DNA of 64,000 bases from NCBI RefSeq assembly GCF_009796865.1, contig NZ_CP047028.1, forward strand, positions 1 to 64,000, read 5' to 3'. The position numbers and the translations under genes were made by a program. The stretch comes from Formosa sp. L2A11. Lineage in GTDB: Bacteria > Bacteroidota > Bacteroidia > Flavobacteriales > Flavobacteriaceae. Under the pieces are notes generated by a model. That model saw nothing but the letters and a program-made list of their open reading frames with translations, ran no database searches and was not told the origin of the DNA. This document shows positions 23,687 to 34,728 of this stretch, piece by piece (the stretch's first letter is position 1; each line of letters starts with the position of its first letter).

Positions 23687-25621
23687 ATGATACAAATCAC
23701 TTTACCTGATGGAAGCGTAAAATCGTTTGAGCAAAACGCAACTCCAATGGATGTCGCTAAAAGCATAAGCGAAGGGTTCGCTAGAAATGTTATTTCTGCA
23801 AATTTTAATGGTACAACCATTGAAACCGTGACGCCTTTAACCACCGATGGTTCTTTGATTTTATATACCTGGAATAACGACGAAGGTAAAAAAGCTTTTT
23901 GGCATTCTTCTGCACACGTTCTTGCGCAAGCTATAGAAGAATTATACCCTGGAGCTAAACTTACTATTGGACCAGCAATTGACAATGGATTTTATTACGA
24001 TGTAGATTTTGGAGAACACGTGGTGTCTGATAAAGACTTTAAAGCCATTGAAACTAAAATGCTAGAAATTGCTCGTGGTAAACATACCTTTAACATGAGA
24101 CCTATCTCTAAAGCAGAAGCTCTAGAAACTTATAAAAATAATGAATACAAAACAGAATTAATTGAAAACCTAGAAGACGGTACAATTACATTCTGCGACC
24201 ATTCTACATTTACAGATTTATGCCGTGGTGGACATATTCCTAATACAGGAATAATAAAAGCCGTAAAAGTATTATCTGTTGCCGGTGCTTACTGGAGAGG
24301 AGACGAAAACAAACCACAACTTACTCGTGTTTACGGAATTTCTTTCCCTAAACAAAAAGAGTTAACAGAATACCTTCACTTATTAGAAGAAGCAAAAAAA
24401 CGTGACCACAGAAAATTAGGTAAAGAATTAGAGTTATTTACCTTTTCTGCTAAAGTAGGACAAGGTTTACCTTTATGGTTACCTAAAGGAGCTGAGTTAA
24501 GAGAACGTTTAGAAAACTTTTTAAAGAAAGCCCAAAAGAAAGCTGGTTACGAAATGGTTATAACTCCACATATTGGACAGAAAGAACTCTATGTAACTTC
24601 TGGACATTATGCTAAATACGGAGAAGACAGTTTCCAACCTATTAAAACACCTAAAGAAGGAGAAGAGTTTTTATTAAAACCTATGAACTGCCCACATCAC
24701 TGTGAAATTTATAACAGCTCACAATGGTCTTATAAAGATTTACCTAAACGTTTTGCTGAATTTGGAACCGTTTACCGTTACGAACAAAGTGGAGAATTAC
24801 ATGGTTTAACTCGTGTAAGAGGTTTTACTCAAGATGATGCTCACATTTTCTGTACACCAGACCAATTAGATGAAGAATTTAAAAGTGTAATAGATTTAGT
24901 ACTTTACGTTTTTGGATCTTTAGGTTTCGAAAATTTCACAGCTCAAGTATCTGTTAGAGATTTAGATAATCCTGACAAATATATAGGTAGTGTTGAAAAC
25001 TGGGAAAAAGCAGAACAAGCCATTATTAGCGCAGCAAAAGACAAAGGACTTAATTACGTTATAGAATCTGGTGAAGCAGCCTTCTACGGACCTAAATTAG
25101 ACTTTATGGTTAAAGATGCACTAGGTAGACAATGGCAATTGGGAACAATACAAGTAGATTATAACTTACCTGAACGTTTCGAGTTAACATATAAAGGAAG
25201 TGATAATGAAATGCACAGACCAGTAATGATACACCGTGCTCCTTTTGGAAGTTTGGAACGTTTTATCGCTATATTACTAGAACATACAGGTGGTAATTTC
25301 CCGCTTTGGCTAATGCCAGATCAAGCTATAATATTATCTATTAGCGAGAAATATGAAAAATACGCCGAAAAAGTTTTAAATGTGCTAGAAAATCACGAAA
25401 TTCGCGCCCTCGTAGATCATAGAAATGAGACTATTGGTAAGAAGATTAGAGAAGCGGAGATGAAAAAAATCCCTTATATGATCATTATCGGTGAGAGTGA
25501 AGAGCAAGAGAATAAAATATCTGTACGTCAACACGGTGGGGAAGATTTAGGAAGTATTTCTATTGAAGAATTCGCCAAAATTGTCGAAACAGAAACGAAT
25601 AAAACATTAAAACAATTTTAA
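23687..25621 (+). CDS. thrS: Threonine--tRNA ligase
   Basis: ThrRS charges tRNA-Thr. The 644-aa protein starts at ATG 23687 ([14 protein letters not shown], the TGS domain). It then has the editing domain with [11 protein letters not shown] and a later [14 protein letters not shown], the class II catalytic core with motif 2 [19 protein letters not shown] and motif 3 [18 protein letters not shown], and a C-terminal anticodon-binding domain. An upstream ATG at 23633 is open in the same frame, but it lies within the promoter and adds 18 residues foreign to the family. First gene of the classic thrS-infC-rpmI-rplT cluster. Confidence 0.97.
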   Translation: MIQITLPDGSVKSFEQNATPMDVAKSISEGFARNVISANFNGTTIETVTPLTTDGSLILYTWNNDEGKKAFWHSSAHVLAQAIEELYPGAKLTIGPAIDNGFYYDVDFGEHVVSDKDFKAIETKMLEIARGKHTFNMRPISKAEALETYKNNEYKTELIENLEDGTITFCDHSTFTDLCRGGHIPNTGIIKAVKVLSVAGAYWRGDENKPQLTRVYGISFPKQKELTEYLHLLEEAKKRDHRKLGKELELFTFSAKVGQGLPLWLPKGAELRERLENFLKKAQKKAGYEMVITPHIGQKELYVTSGHYAKYGEDSFQPIKTPKEGEEFLLKPMNCPHHCEIYNSSQWSYKDLPKRFAEFGTVYRYEQSGELHGLTRVRGFTQDDAHIFCTPDQLDEEFKSVIDLVLYVFGSLGFENFTAQVSVRDLDNPDKYIGSVENWEKAEQAIISAAKDKGLNYVIESGEAAFYGPKLDFMVKDALGRQWQLGTIQVDYNLPERFELTYKGSDNEMHRPVMIHRAPFGSLERFIAILLEHTGGNFPLWLMPDQAIILSISEKYEKYAEKVLNVLENHEIRALVDHRNETIGKKIREAEMKKIPYMIIIGESEEQENKISVRQHGGEDLGSISIEEFAKIVETETNKTLKQF

Positions 25622-25647
25622 ATAAGTTTAACTAAAATTTTACAGCC

Positions 25648-26202
25648 ATAGCAATACGTAGAAAAAAACAAGCCCCGAGAAGGGTTGAAAAAGAAGATCA
25701 GCATAGAATCAATTCTAAGATTAGAGTTGAAGAAGTTAGATTAGTAGGTGACAATATAGAAGTTGGAGTATATCCAACTCGAAAGGCCTTGGCCATTGCT
25801 GAAGAGCAGGAGCTTGACCTTGTTGAAATTTCACCTTAAGCGGTGCCGCCTGTTTGTAAGGTTATGGATTATAAGAAGTTTCTTTACGAACAAAAGAAAC
25901 GAGATAAAGCTTTAAAATCCAAGGCGACTAAAGTTATAGTTAAAGAAATTCGTTTTGGTCCTCAAACCGATGACCACGATTATGAATTTAAAAAGAAGCA
26001 TGCAGAAAAATTCTTAAAAGAAGGTGCGAAGCTTAAAGCTTTTGTATTCTTTAAAGGACGTTCTATTGTATTTAAAGAACAAGGTCAGATTTTATTATTG
26101 CGTTTAGCGCAAGATCTTGAAGAATATGGTAAAGTAGAACAAATGCCAAGATTGGAAGGTAAACGTATGACTATGTTTATTGCTCCAAAGAAATCGAAGT
26201 AA
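25648..26202 (+). CDS. infC: Translation initiation factor IF-3 with ATA start and an in-frame TAA at codon 64
   Basis: IF3 homology runs unbroken in one frame from [19 protein letters not shown] through LDLVEISP and on into [18 protein letters not shown] to FIAPKKSK, except for a TAA at 25837-25839. The TAA sits where the family has a conserved Asn (SPNA-PPVC). Upstream there is an in-frame stop at 25633 and no ATG, GTG or TTG, so ATA 25648 (or 25654) is the likely start; non-AUG starts in infC are known from E. coli, where IF3 regulates itself through AUU. The whole frame is 184 codons, the normal size. Possible readings: stop readthrough, a split protein restarting at GTG 25843 or ATG 25864 (mostly the C-terminal 30S-binding domain), or damage. 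It lies 26 bp after thrS. Confidence 0.85.
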
Positions 26203-26262
26203 ATCCTGAATAATATCAGGTTAAAAATAGTAAGCGAAATAATTTAAAACTAGGAGAACAAG

Positions 26263-26460
26263 ATGCCTAAAATGAAAACAAAATCTAGTGCCAAAAAACG
26301 TTTCAAGTTAACAGGTACTGGAAAAATTAAAAGAAAGCACGCTTTTAAGAGTCACATATTGACAAAAAAATCTAAAAAACGTAAGCTTAAATTAACTCAT
26401 GATGGTTTAGTTGCTAAAGCAGATGAGAGCAGTATTAAAGTAATGTTACGTTTAAAGTAA
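26263..26460 (+). CDS. rpmI: Large ribosomal subunit protein bL35
   Basis: The 65-aa, highly basic protein has the L35 signature [20 protein letters not shown] (20 residues) followed by [26 protein letters not shown] lysine-rich sequence. It is placed between infC and rplT as in most bacteria. The upstream leader is A-rich with TAGGAGAA, one of the few purine-rich sites here that could pair weakly with the anti-Shine-Dalgarno. Confidence 0.98.
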   Translation: MPKMKTKSSAKKRFKLTGTGKIKRKHAFKSHILTKKSKKRKLKLTHDGLVAKADESSIKVMLRLK

Positions 26461-26472
26461 TAGTATTTTAAT

Positions 26473-26539
26473 CGGTTAAAACAATTTAATAACCCTGGAG
26501 TTAGGCAAAATTTATAAAAGAGTTAATTACAATTAACCG
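26473..26539 (+). promoter_or_regulatory. Possible long-range hairpin between rpmI and rplT
   Basis: CGGTTAA (26473-26479) is complementary to TTAACCG (26533-26539), enclosing about 53 nt directly before rplT. L20 represses its operon through RNA structure in other bacteria, so an autoregulatory element is plausible but unproven. Confidence 0.35.
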
Positions 26540-26563
26540 CCTACTACAAAACACATTTAAGAA

Positions 26564-26908
26564 ATGCCAAGATCAGTAAACTCAGTAGCAAAAAGAGCCA
26601 GAAGAAAAAAGGTTCTTAAGCAAGCAAAAGGTTACTTCGGACGTCGTAAAAACGTTTGGACAGTAGCAAAAAATGCGGTTGATAAAGCAATGCTTTATTC
26701 ATACAGAGACCGTAGAAATAAAAAGAGAACATTCCGTGCACTATGGATCACGCGTATTAACGCAGGAGCTAGACAATACGGATTATCTTACTCTCAATTC
26801 ATGGGTAAAGTAAAAGCTAATCAAATCGAATTAAACCGTAAGGTTTTAGCAGATTTAGCGATGAACAATCCTGAAGCTTTTAAAGCAATAGTAGATAAAG
26901 TAAAATAA
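26564..26908 (+). CDS. rplT: Large ribosomal subunit protein bL20
   Basis: The 114-aa basic protein has the L20 signature [19 protein letters not shown], followed by [26 protein letters not shown]. It is an early 50S assembly protein and the usual autorepressor of the rpmI-rplT mRNA. It ends the thrS-infC-rpmI-rplT cluster; a terminator follows 40 bp later. Confidence 0.98.
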   Translation: MPRSVNSVAKRARRKKVLKQAKGYFGRRKNVWTVAKNAVDKAMLYSYRDRRNKKRTFRALWITRINAGARQYGLSYSQFMGKVKANQIELNRKVLADLAMNNPEAFKAIVDKVK

Positions 26909-26947
26909 GGCGTTAGCCTAATTGTATAACATTTCGCTTATAAGATT

Positions 26948-26978
26948 AAACCGATTCTGAAAAGAGTCGGTTTTTTTT
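26948..26978 (+). terminator. Terminator of the thrS-rplT cluster
   Basis: AACCGATTC and GAGTCGGTT form the stem with loop TGAAAA, followed by T8. Confidence 0.9.
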
Positions 26979-27002
26979 GTCTTTAATTTAAGTAGAGCTT
27001 CA

Positions 27003-27960
27003 CATTGAAAACTTAATCATCGTTCCAATGGTATTCGAGCGGAGTCGAGAAATAATCCCGACAATCTAAAATTAAACAAATAACTTTCTATTTAAATATA
27101 ACGCTACATACTCAGCATTAAATTAGAAGGGTTATACTTTGTTTTAATGTTCTCGACTCCGCTCGAACGCCATGTAACAACATCTGAACTTCATAATCTC
27201 AAATTTGATTTAAAATGGAAGGTTAAACAGTGTTCCAAGGGTATTCGAGCGGAGTCGAAAAATAATCTCGACAATCTAAAATTAAACAAATAACTTTATA
27301 TTTTAAATATAACGCTACATACTCAGCATTAAATTAGAAAGGTTATACTTTGTTTTAATGTTCTCGACTCCGCTCGAACACACTACAATTACAAGAGATA
27401 ACAATTTATATATAATACAAAACAGAAAGTAAAAGATTAAACATTGAAAACTTAATCATTGTTCCAATGGTATTCAAGCGGAGTCGAAAAATAATCTCGA
27501 CAATCTAAATTAAACAAATAACTTTCTATTTTAAATATAATGCTACATATTCAGCATTAAATTAGAAGGGTTATACTTTGTTTTAATGTTCTCGACTCCG
27601 CTCGAACACCCTACAATTACAAGAGATAACAATTTATATATAATACAAAACAGAAAGTTAAAGATTAAACATTGAAAACTTAATCATCGTTCCAATGGTA
27701 TTCGAGCGGAGTCGAGAAATAATCCCTACAATCTACAATTAAACAAATAACTTTCTATTTTAAATATAATGCTACATATTCAGCATTAAATTAGAAGGGT
27801 TATACTTTGTTTTAATGTTCTCGACTCCGCTCGAACACCATACAATTACAAGAGATAACAATTTATATATAATACAAAACAAAAAGTTAAAGATTAAACA
27901 ATGAAAACTTAATCATCGTTCCAATGGTATTCTAAGAGACTCGAGAATGAACTACGATTA
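27003..27960. repeat. Tandem array of ~229-bp repeats, four full units plus a decayed fifth
   Basis: A unit beginning CATTGAAAACTTAATCAT recurs at about 27003, 27437, 27666 and 27895, with a variant unit centred on 27244. Each unit holds the arm TTCGAGCGGAGTCGA (27034, 27244, 27474, 27701, decayed at 27930) and, about 115 bp later, its inverse TTCTCGACTCCGCTCGAA (27150, 27361, 27589, 27818). Spacings of the first arm are 210, 230, 227 and 229 bp. No open reading frame runs through it. It lies between the rplT and dnaK terminators, so it is transcriptionally isolated. Confidence 0.9.
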
Positions 27961-28011
27961 TCTAAAATTCAATAGCCAATTAGCACCTATAACTTTAGAA
28001 ACTCCTTAAAC

Positions 28012-28041
28012 AAAAAAAGCAACCCAAATGGGTTGCTTTTA
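28012..28041 (-). terminator. Terminator of dnaK
   Basis: On the reverse strand AAAGCAACCC and GGGTTGCTTT pair around ATTT, followed by a T-run (complement of the A-run at 28012-28018). Confidence 0.9.
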
Positions 28042-28064
28042 ATATTATATAAAGGTGTTTTAGA

Positions 28065-30024
<1,960 letters not shown>

Positions 30025-30052
30025 TCAATCATTGTGCCAACTCTTTTTATAC

Positions 30053-30107
30053 TGACAAGCTGTCACAAATCTATTTTGTCGTATTAGACATACAAGACAA
30101 CATTGTC
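30053..30107 (-). promoter_or_regulatory. dnaK promoter with overlapping inverted repeats
   Basis: On the reverse strand TTG (complement of 30093-30095), exactly 19 bp, then TAGATTTG (complement of 30066-30073): a consensus promoter. Immediately downstream, at the expected start site, is the inverted repeat TGACA-N3-TGTCA (30053-30065). Just upstream is GACAA-N2-TTGTC (30096-30107). The first is well placed for a repressor. A further TGTCA-N7-TGACA lies at 30211-30227. Confidence 0.65.
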
Positions 30108-30593
30108 CTAACAGAGCTACATTAATCTTTAAAATATAATATACCTTAATTTATACTAAAAGTACACGCATGCTCTAGTAGTAAACACATATTAAAAGTA
30201 ACATGCCTTTTGTCAGGATAAATGACAATACCCTTTTTGTTTTATTAAATATAGTTAACAAAACAAAAAACATACCTTATAATAAAACAAACACGTAGGT
30301 ATTAAGCATACATTTTACGTGCAAGATTCTTCCTTTTTATAAAAACCAGGCAAATGCCTAGCATTATTAATAGTTCCTGCACAATTGATATGATAAAAAC
30401 TGACAAAGTAGAGGTGATAAAACTGATGATAAAGTGTGATTATCTCTTCAATTTTGAACAAATAACAATAAAACAGCTTTCCGATAAAGAGGTTTTCTAA
30501 TTCTACCTGTTTTTAAAATTCAACAAAAAAGTATTTATGCTATTTATATAGAAAATCGTACTTTTATGTGTCCTATTTAATGCAATATAAAAG
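30108..30593. other. Intergenic region between dnaK and the efflux operon
   Basis: About 490 bp, AT-rich, holding the TGTCA-N7-TGACA repeat (30211-30227) and presumably the divergent promoter of the efflux operon. No open reading frame or RNA gene is supported. Confidence 0.4.
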
Positions 30594-31637
30594 ATGCGAT
30601 TAAACAAATTTACACCAATATTTACATTCTCCTTCATAACAATACTCTTGCTATGTTCTGGCTGTAAATCTAAACAAGAAGAACAAACAGAAGACGATCC
30701 TATTTATGTGGAGGTACTAAAAGTTAAAAACGATTCTGTTTTAAACACGATATCTTTAAGCGGAAATGTAGAAGCTAATACCACAATAAGGCTTGGCTTT
30801 ATGGTTGCCGGTAAAATAAATTACATTGCCATTAACGAAGGAGAGTCTATAAAAAAAGGAGCTTTATTAGCGAGTTTAGACGATTCTGATTACCAAATCG
30901 GCTTAAAGGCTGCCAACGGAAAGCTGTTAGAAGTCCAGGACAAATACAATCGTTTAAAAATAATGCATGAACGCAATAGTTTAAGCGATGCAGATTTTGT
31001 ACAAGTAAAAGCAGGATTACAACAAGCTGAAGCAAACCAGGAAATAAATACTAAAAACATTTATCACTCTAAAATTTACGCTCCAATTTCTGGTGTTCTT
31101 TTAAAGAAAGGCGTTTCTAAGGGAGAAGTAATAGATAAAGGCATGCCTGTTTTTGGTTTAGGAGATATAGATCGCGTAAAAATCAATGCTGCTGTTCCTG
31201 GAGATGAGATTAATTTAATTAAACTAAAACAAGATGCAGAAGTTACTATTTATGCTTTAGATTCTATATTTAAAGGAAAAGTAATTGAAGTAGGTTTAGC
31301 TGCCGAAGCAAAAACAAGAACCTACAATGCCAAAATAGAAATTGATAATCCGAATCATCAAATTTTACCGGGAATGATTGCTCAAATTGAAATTAATTCA
31401 GATTTAGAACAACAAAAACTTTTGGTTCCTGGACAAGCCATATTAAAAGACACAGATAATAAAGCCTATGTTTTTGTAGTAGACCAAGCCACTAATAAAG
31501 TTTTTAAGCGTGACATTTCTATAGGAAAACTCCATAAGAATAATATAGAAATCACTTCTGGATTAAAAGAAGGAGAAACTATTGTCACTTCCGGAGTACA
31601 AAAACTAACAGACGGAACGCTTGTAAACTATAATTAA
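30594..31637 (+). CDS. RND efflux periplasmic adaptor (membrane fusion) lipoprotein
   Basis: The 347-aa protein starts with a lipoprotein signal (FITILLLCSGC, lipid-attachment Cys near residue 24). It has the HlyD/AcrA layout: a barrel-sandwich segment (SGNVEANTTIRLGFMVAGKINYI), a short alpha-helical hairpin (about 100-150), the second lipoyl half (SKIYAPISGVLLKKGVSKGEVI) and a beta-barrel plus membrane-proximal domain. It links the permease at 31644 to the TolC-type channel at 34729. Six bases separate it from the permease gene. The substrate is unknown. Confidence 0.96.
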   Translation: MRLNKFTPIFTFSFITILLLCSGCKSKQEEQTEDDPIYVEVLKVKNDSVLNTISLSGNVEANTTIRLGFMVAGKINYIAINEGESIKKGALLASLDDSDYQIGLKAANGKLLEVQDKYNRLKIMHERNSLSDADFVQVKAGLQQAEANQEINTKNIYHSKIYAPISGVLLKKGVSKGEVIDKGMPVFGLGDIDRVKINAAVPGDEINLIKLKQDAEVTIYALDSIFKGKVIEVGLAAEAKTRTYNAKIEIDNPNHQILPGMIAQIEINSDLEQQKLLVPGQAILKDTDNKAYVFVVDQATNKVFKRDISIGKLHKNNIEITSGLKEGETIVTSGVQKLTDGTLVNYN

Positions 31638-31643
31638 GTTTCA

Positions 31644-34600
31644 ATGAATTTAATAAAATCCTCATTAAAGTATAAACAAGTAACGATTGCAGTTTTAGCC
31701 ATCATATTTGTAGTAGGTATTTTTTCTTTATTGACTATGCCAAGAAGAGAAGATCCTAAAATAACGGTAAGACAAGGTTTGGTACTTGCTTATTTTCCTG
31801 GTGCAAATTCTACTCAAGTAGAAGATCAGGTTACTAAAACCATAGAAAAAACATTGTTCCAATTTTCAGAAGTTAGAAAACGTAAAACATTTTCTACCTC
31901 TAGAGACGGGCTTATGGTTGTTCAAGTAGAATTAGAAGAATGGGTAAAAGATCCAGATGTATTTTGGAATAAATTAACCGTTGCACTTCAATTAACAAAA
32001 AAATTAGAACTTCCAAAAGGCGTTATTGGTCCCGTTATAAATTCAGATTTCGGAGATACAGAAGCTATTGTTTTAGGTATTACAGCTAAAAATGGTGACT
32101 ATCTTGAGTTAGAAAATTATGCTAAAAAGATTGAAGACCAACTTAGAACGATAAGAGCTGTCTCTAAAATTAAACGTATTGGAGAACAAAAACAAGAAAT
32201 TGTAATCACTTCTAGTTCGGAAAAACTGGCGCAATATGGTGTTAAATTTAACGATGTAATTAGAATATTACAGTCTCAAAACAATTTATATCCTTCAGGA
32301 AGCCTATCTACAGACCAAAACGAAGTTCCGTTTTACACCACAAGTTATTATGCTACAGAAGACGAAATAGCAGAACAAGTTATTGGTACTGCAGAAAATG
32401 GAGATGTAATACGAGTTAGTGATGTTGCCAATATAAAAAGACAATATGAAGAGCCTACCTCCTACACTGGAGTAAACGGAAGTCCTGCCATTATTTTATC
32501 TATACAGATGCAAGAAGGCAATAATATTGTAGATTTTGGCGAAGCTGTCCAGTCTAAAATTGATGATGCATTATCTCAAATGCCTTCAGATATTAAAATT
32601 GAAAAAATTATTGATCAGCCTACTATTGTAAATAATAATGTAGGCCATTTTATTAGAGAATTTTTTATAGCTATTGTAGCCGTAATTATTGTAATACTAT
32701 TGCTTCTTCCTTTTAGAATAGCATTAGTAGCTGCCATGGCAATACCAATGACGGTGGCCATGACCTTTGCATCGCTTCATGTATTTGGTATTGAATTACA
32801 CCAAGTATCTCTAGCTGCTCTTATTGTTGTTTTAGGAATGGTAGTAGACGATGCTATTGTTATAGCCGATAATTATGTAGAACTTTTAGATGAAGGTATG
32901 CCTCCGGCAACAGCTGCTTGGAAAAGTGCTACCGAATTAATTATTCCTGTACTTACAGCAACTATTACTATTATTGCTGCATTCTTACCTATGGTTATTT
33001 TAAGCGGATCTGTAGGAGAATTTATATTTGCACTTCCTATTACCGTAACTATAGCTTTAGGATCTTCCTTTATTGTAGCCATGCTATTCACACCTATATT
33101 ATGTTATCAATTTATAAAAAAAGGATTACATCAGGAAGATGCAAATGAAGAAGATAAAAAGCCTTCGATTTTAGATCGTATGCAAAACATGTATAACATT
33201 ATTATTGATAAATGTGTTACTATTCCTAAATCTGTAATAATAGGAAGTTTAATTGTTATTGCTGTTGGTGTTGGTATGTACTTTGTTATACCTCAAAAAT
33301 TCTTCCCTGCTGCAGAGCGTAATCAATTTGTTGTAAACCTTTGGATGCCTACAGGAACTAAAATTGAAAAAACGCACGAAGCCATAAAAAAAATAGAAGA
33401 AACCATTAAGGGAGACGATAGAGTAACGTCTTACGCAACGTTTACAGGAAAAAGTGCACCGCGATTCTATTATAATTTTTCACCTGAAGTACCAACAACT
33501 AACTTTGCTCAGATCCTGATTAATACCACAGACGATCATACTGCAGAAACTTTAGCAGAAGATTTAACAGAAAGAACGAAACATTTAGTACCAAACGGAC
33601 AACCAATAGTTCAGTTAATGCAACAAGGAACACCATATTTAGCTCCTGTTGAAATACGTGTCTCTGGAGAAGATATTAATACTATAGAAAAAATAAGTAC
33701 TCAAGTTACAGAAATATTAAAACATACCGAGGGTCATTTAAATGTGCGTAATAATTTTCATGAGAATTATTATGGTATAGATATTAAGTTAAAACCAGAA
33801 GCTAGCCGATTAGGATTTACAACAGAAAGTATAGCAAAAACATTATATGTAGGATTTTCTGGGGCACCTATAAGTACAATATACGAAGGAAGCACTCCTG
33901 TTAGCTTGGTATTCAGATTAAGTGAAAACGATCGTAAAAACTTCGATAACTTAGCAAACACCTATTTACCATCTCCTGTTACAGGTGCTTCGGTTCCATT
34001 AAGACAAATAGCAACATTAACACCAAATTGGCATACCGGTCGTATTGTTCGCAGAAATGGAATTAGAACTATGTCTATTTTAAGCGATGTACAAAATGGG
34101 TATTTACCAGACAGAATTCGTAAAGTAGCTAAGAAAGACATTGAAAAAATTAAGCTCCCAAAAGGATATCATATTAAATATGGTGGAGAATATGAAAATA
34201 AAAAAGAAACCTTTAACCAAATGATTGTTGCTTTAGGTATTAGTATTGTTCTTATTTTTCTCATTTTATTATTTCAATTTAAAAATATAAAAGAAACCTT
34301 TTTAGTCATGCTTACTATTCCGCTAAGTCTCTTTGGAGCATTCCTTGGATTAGTAATTACTGGAAACGATTTTGGATTTACAGCTTTTGTAGGGTTAATA
34401 AGTCTCTCGGGAGTTGTCGTTAGAAATGCCATTATATTAATTGACTATACAAACGAATTATTAAAAAAAGGAGAAACAATCCCTCAGGCAGCTGTAGAAG
34501 CAGGAAAACGAAGACTACGTCCAATATTCTTAACAGCCATGGCTGCAGCAATTGGAGTATTACCAATGATTATATCTGGATCGCCAATGTGGAGCCCACT

Positions 34601-34724
34601 TGCTAGTGTTTTAGCTGTAGGCGTTATTTGGTCTATGGTAACAGCATTACTTAGCATACCTGTACTTTATATTTGGTTTATAAAACCTAAAGATCTGTCT
34701 CACCTTACCATCAAAGAATCTTAA
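31644..34724 (+). CDS. RND family efflux transporter permease
   Basis: A 1026-aa inner-membrane, proton-driven pump of the AcrB/MexB superfamily. It has the usual twelve membrane segments in two halves with large periplasmic loops. The TM4 motif GMVVDDAIVIADNYVELLDEG holds the paired Asp residues for proton relay. The repeat in the second half ends LIDYTNELLKKGETIPQAAVEAGKRRLRPIFLTA. Sequence style (short N-terminal SLKYKQVTIAVLAIIFVVG) is closer to the HAE-1/HAE-3-like transporters common in Bacteroidota than to metal-exporting CusA. Middle gene of the three-gene operon. Confidence 0.97.
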   Translation: MNLIKSSLKYKQVTIAVLAIIFVVGIFSLLTMPRREDPKITVRQGLVLAYFPGANSTQVEDQVTKTIEKTLFQFSEVRKRKTFSTSRDGLMVVQVELEEWVKDPDVFWNKLTVALQLTKKLELPKGVIGPVINSDFGDTEAIVLGITAKNGDYLELENYAKKIEDQLRTIRAVSKIKRIGEQKQEIVITSSSEKLAQYGVKFNDVIRILQSQNNLYPSGSLSTDQNEVPFYTTSYYATEDEIAEQVIGTAENGDVIRVSDVANIKRQYEEPTSYTGVNGSPAIILSIQMQEGNNIVDFGEAVQSKIDDALSQMPSDIKIEKIIDQPTIVNNNVGHFIREFFIAIVAVIIVILLLLPFRIALVAAMAIPMTVAMTFASLHVFGIELHQVSLAALIVVLGMVVDDAIVIADNYVELLDEGMPPATAAWKSATELIIPVLTATITIIAAFLPMVILSGSVGEFIFALPITVTIALGSSFIVAMLFTPILCYQFIKKGLHQEDANEEDKKPSILDRMQNMYNIIIDKCVTIPKSVIIGSLIVIAVGVGMYFVIPQKFFPAAERNQFVVNLWMPTGTKIEKTHEAIKKIEETIKGDDRVTSYATFTGKSAPRFYYNFSPEVPTTNFAQILINTTDDHTAETLAEDLTERTKHLVPNGQPIVQLMQQGTPYLAPVEIRVSGEDINTIEKISTQVTEILKHTEGHLNVRNNFHENYYGIDIKLKPEASRLGFTTESIAKTLYVGFSGAPISTIYEGSTPVSLVFRLSENDRKNFDNLANTYLPSPVTGASVPLRQIATLTPNWHTGRIVRRNGIRTMSILSDVQNGYLPDRIRKVAKKDIEKIKLPKGYHIKYGGEYENKKETFNQMIVALGISIVLIFLILLFQFKNIKETFLVMLTIPLSLFGAFLGLVITGNDFGFTAFVGLISLSGVVVRNAIILIDYTNELLKKGETIPQAAVEAGKRRLRPIFLTAMAAAIGVLPMIISGSPMWSPLASVLAVGVIWSMVTALLSIPVLYIWFIKPKDLSHLTIKES

Positions 34725-34728
34725 TATT

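Noticed and set aside
25831..25845. Programmed plus-one frameshift at the infC TAA, as in prfB
   Set aside because: The frame after a plus-one shift does not encode IF3, and the correct downstream sequence is in the original frame.
27003..27960. CRISPR array
   Set aside because: Units are about 229 bp and nearly identical throughout; there are no short repeats with unique spacers and no cas genes nearby.
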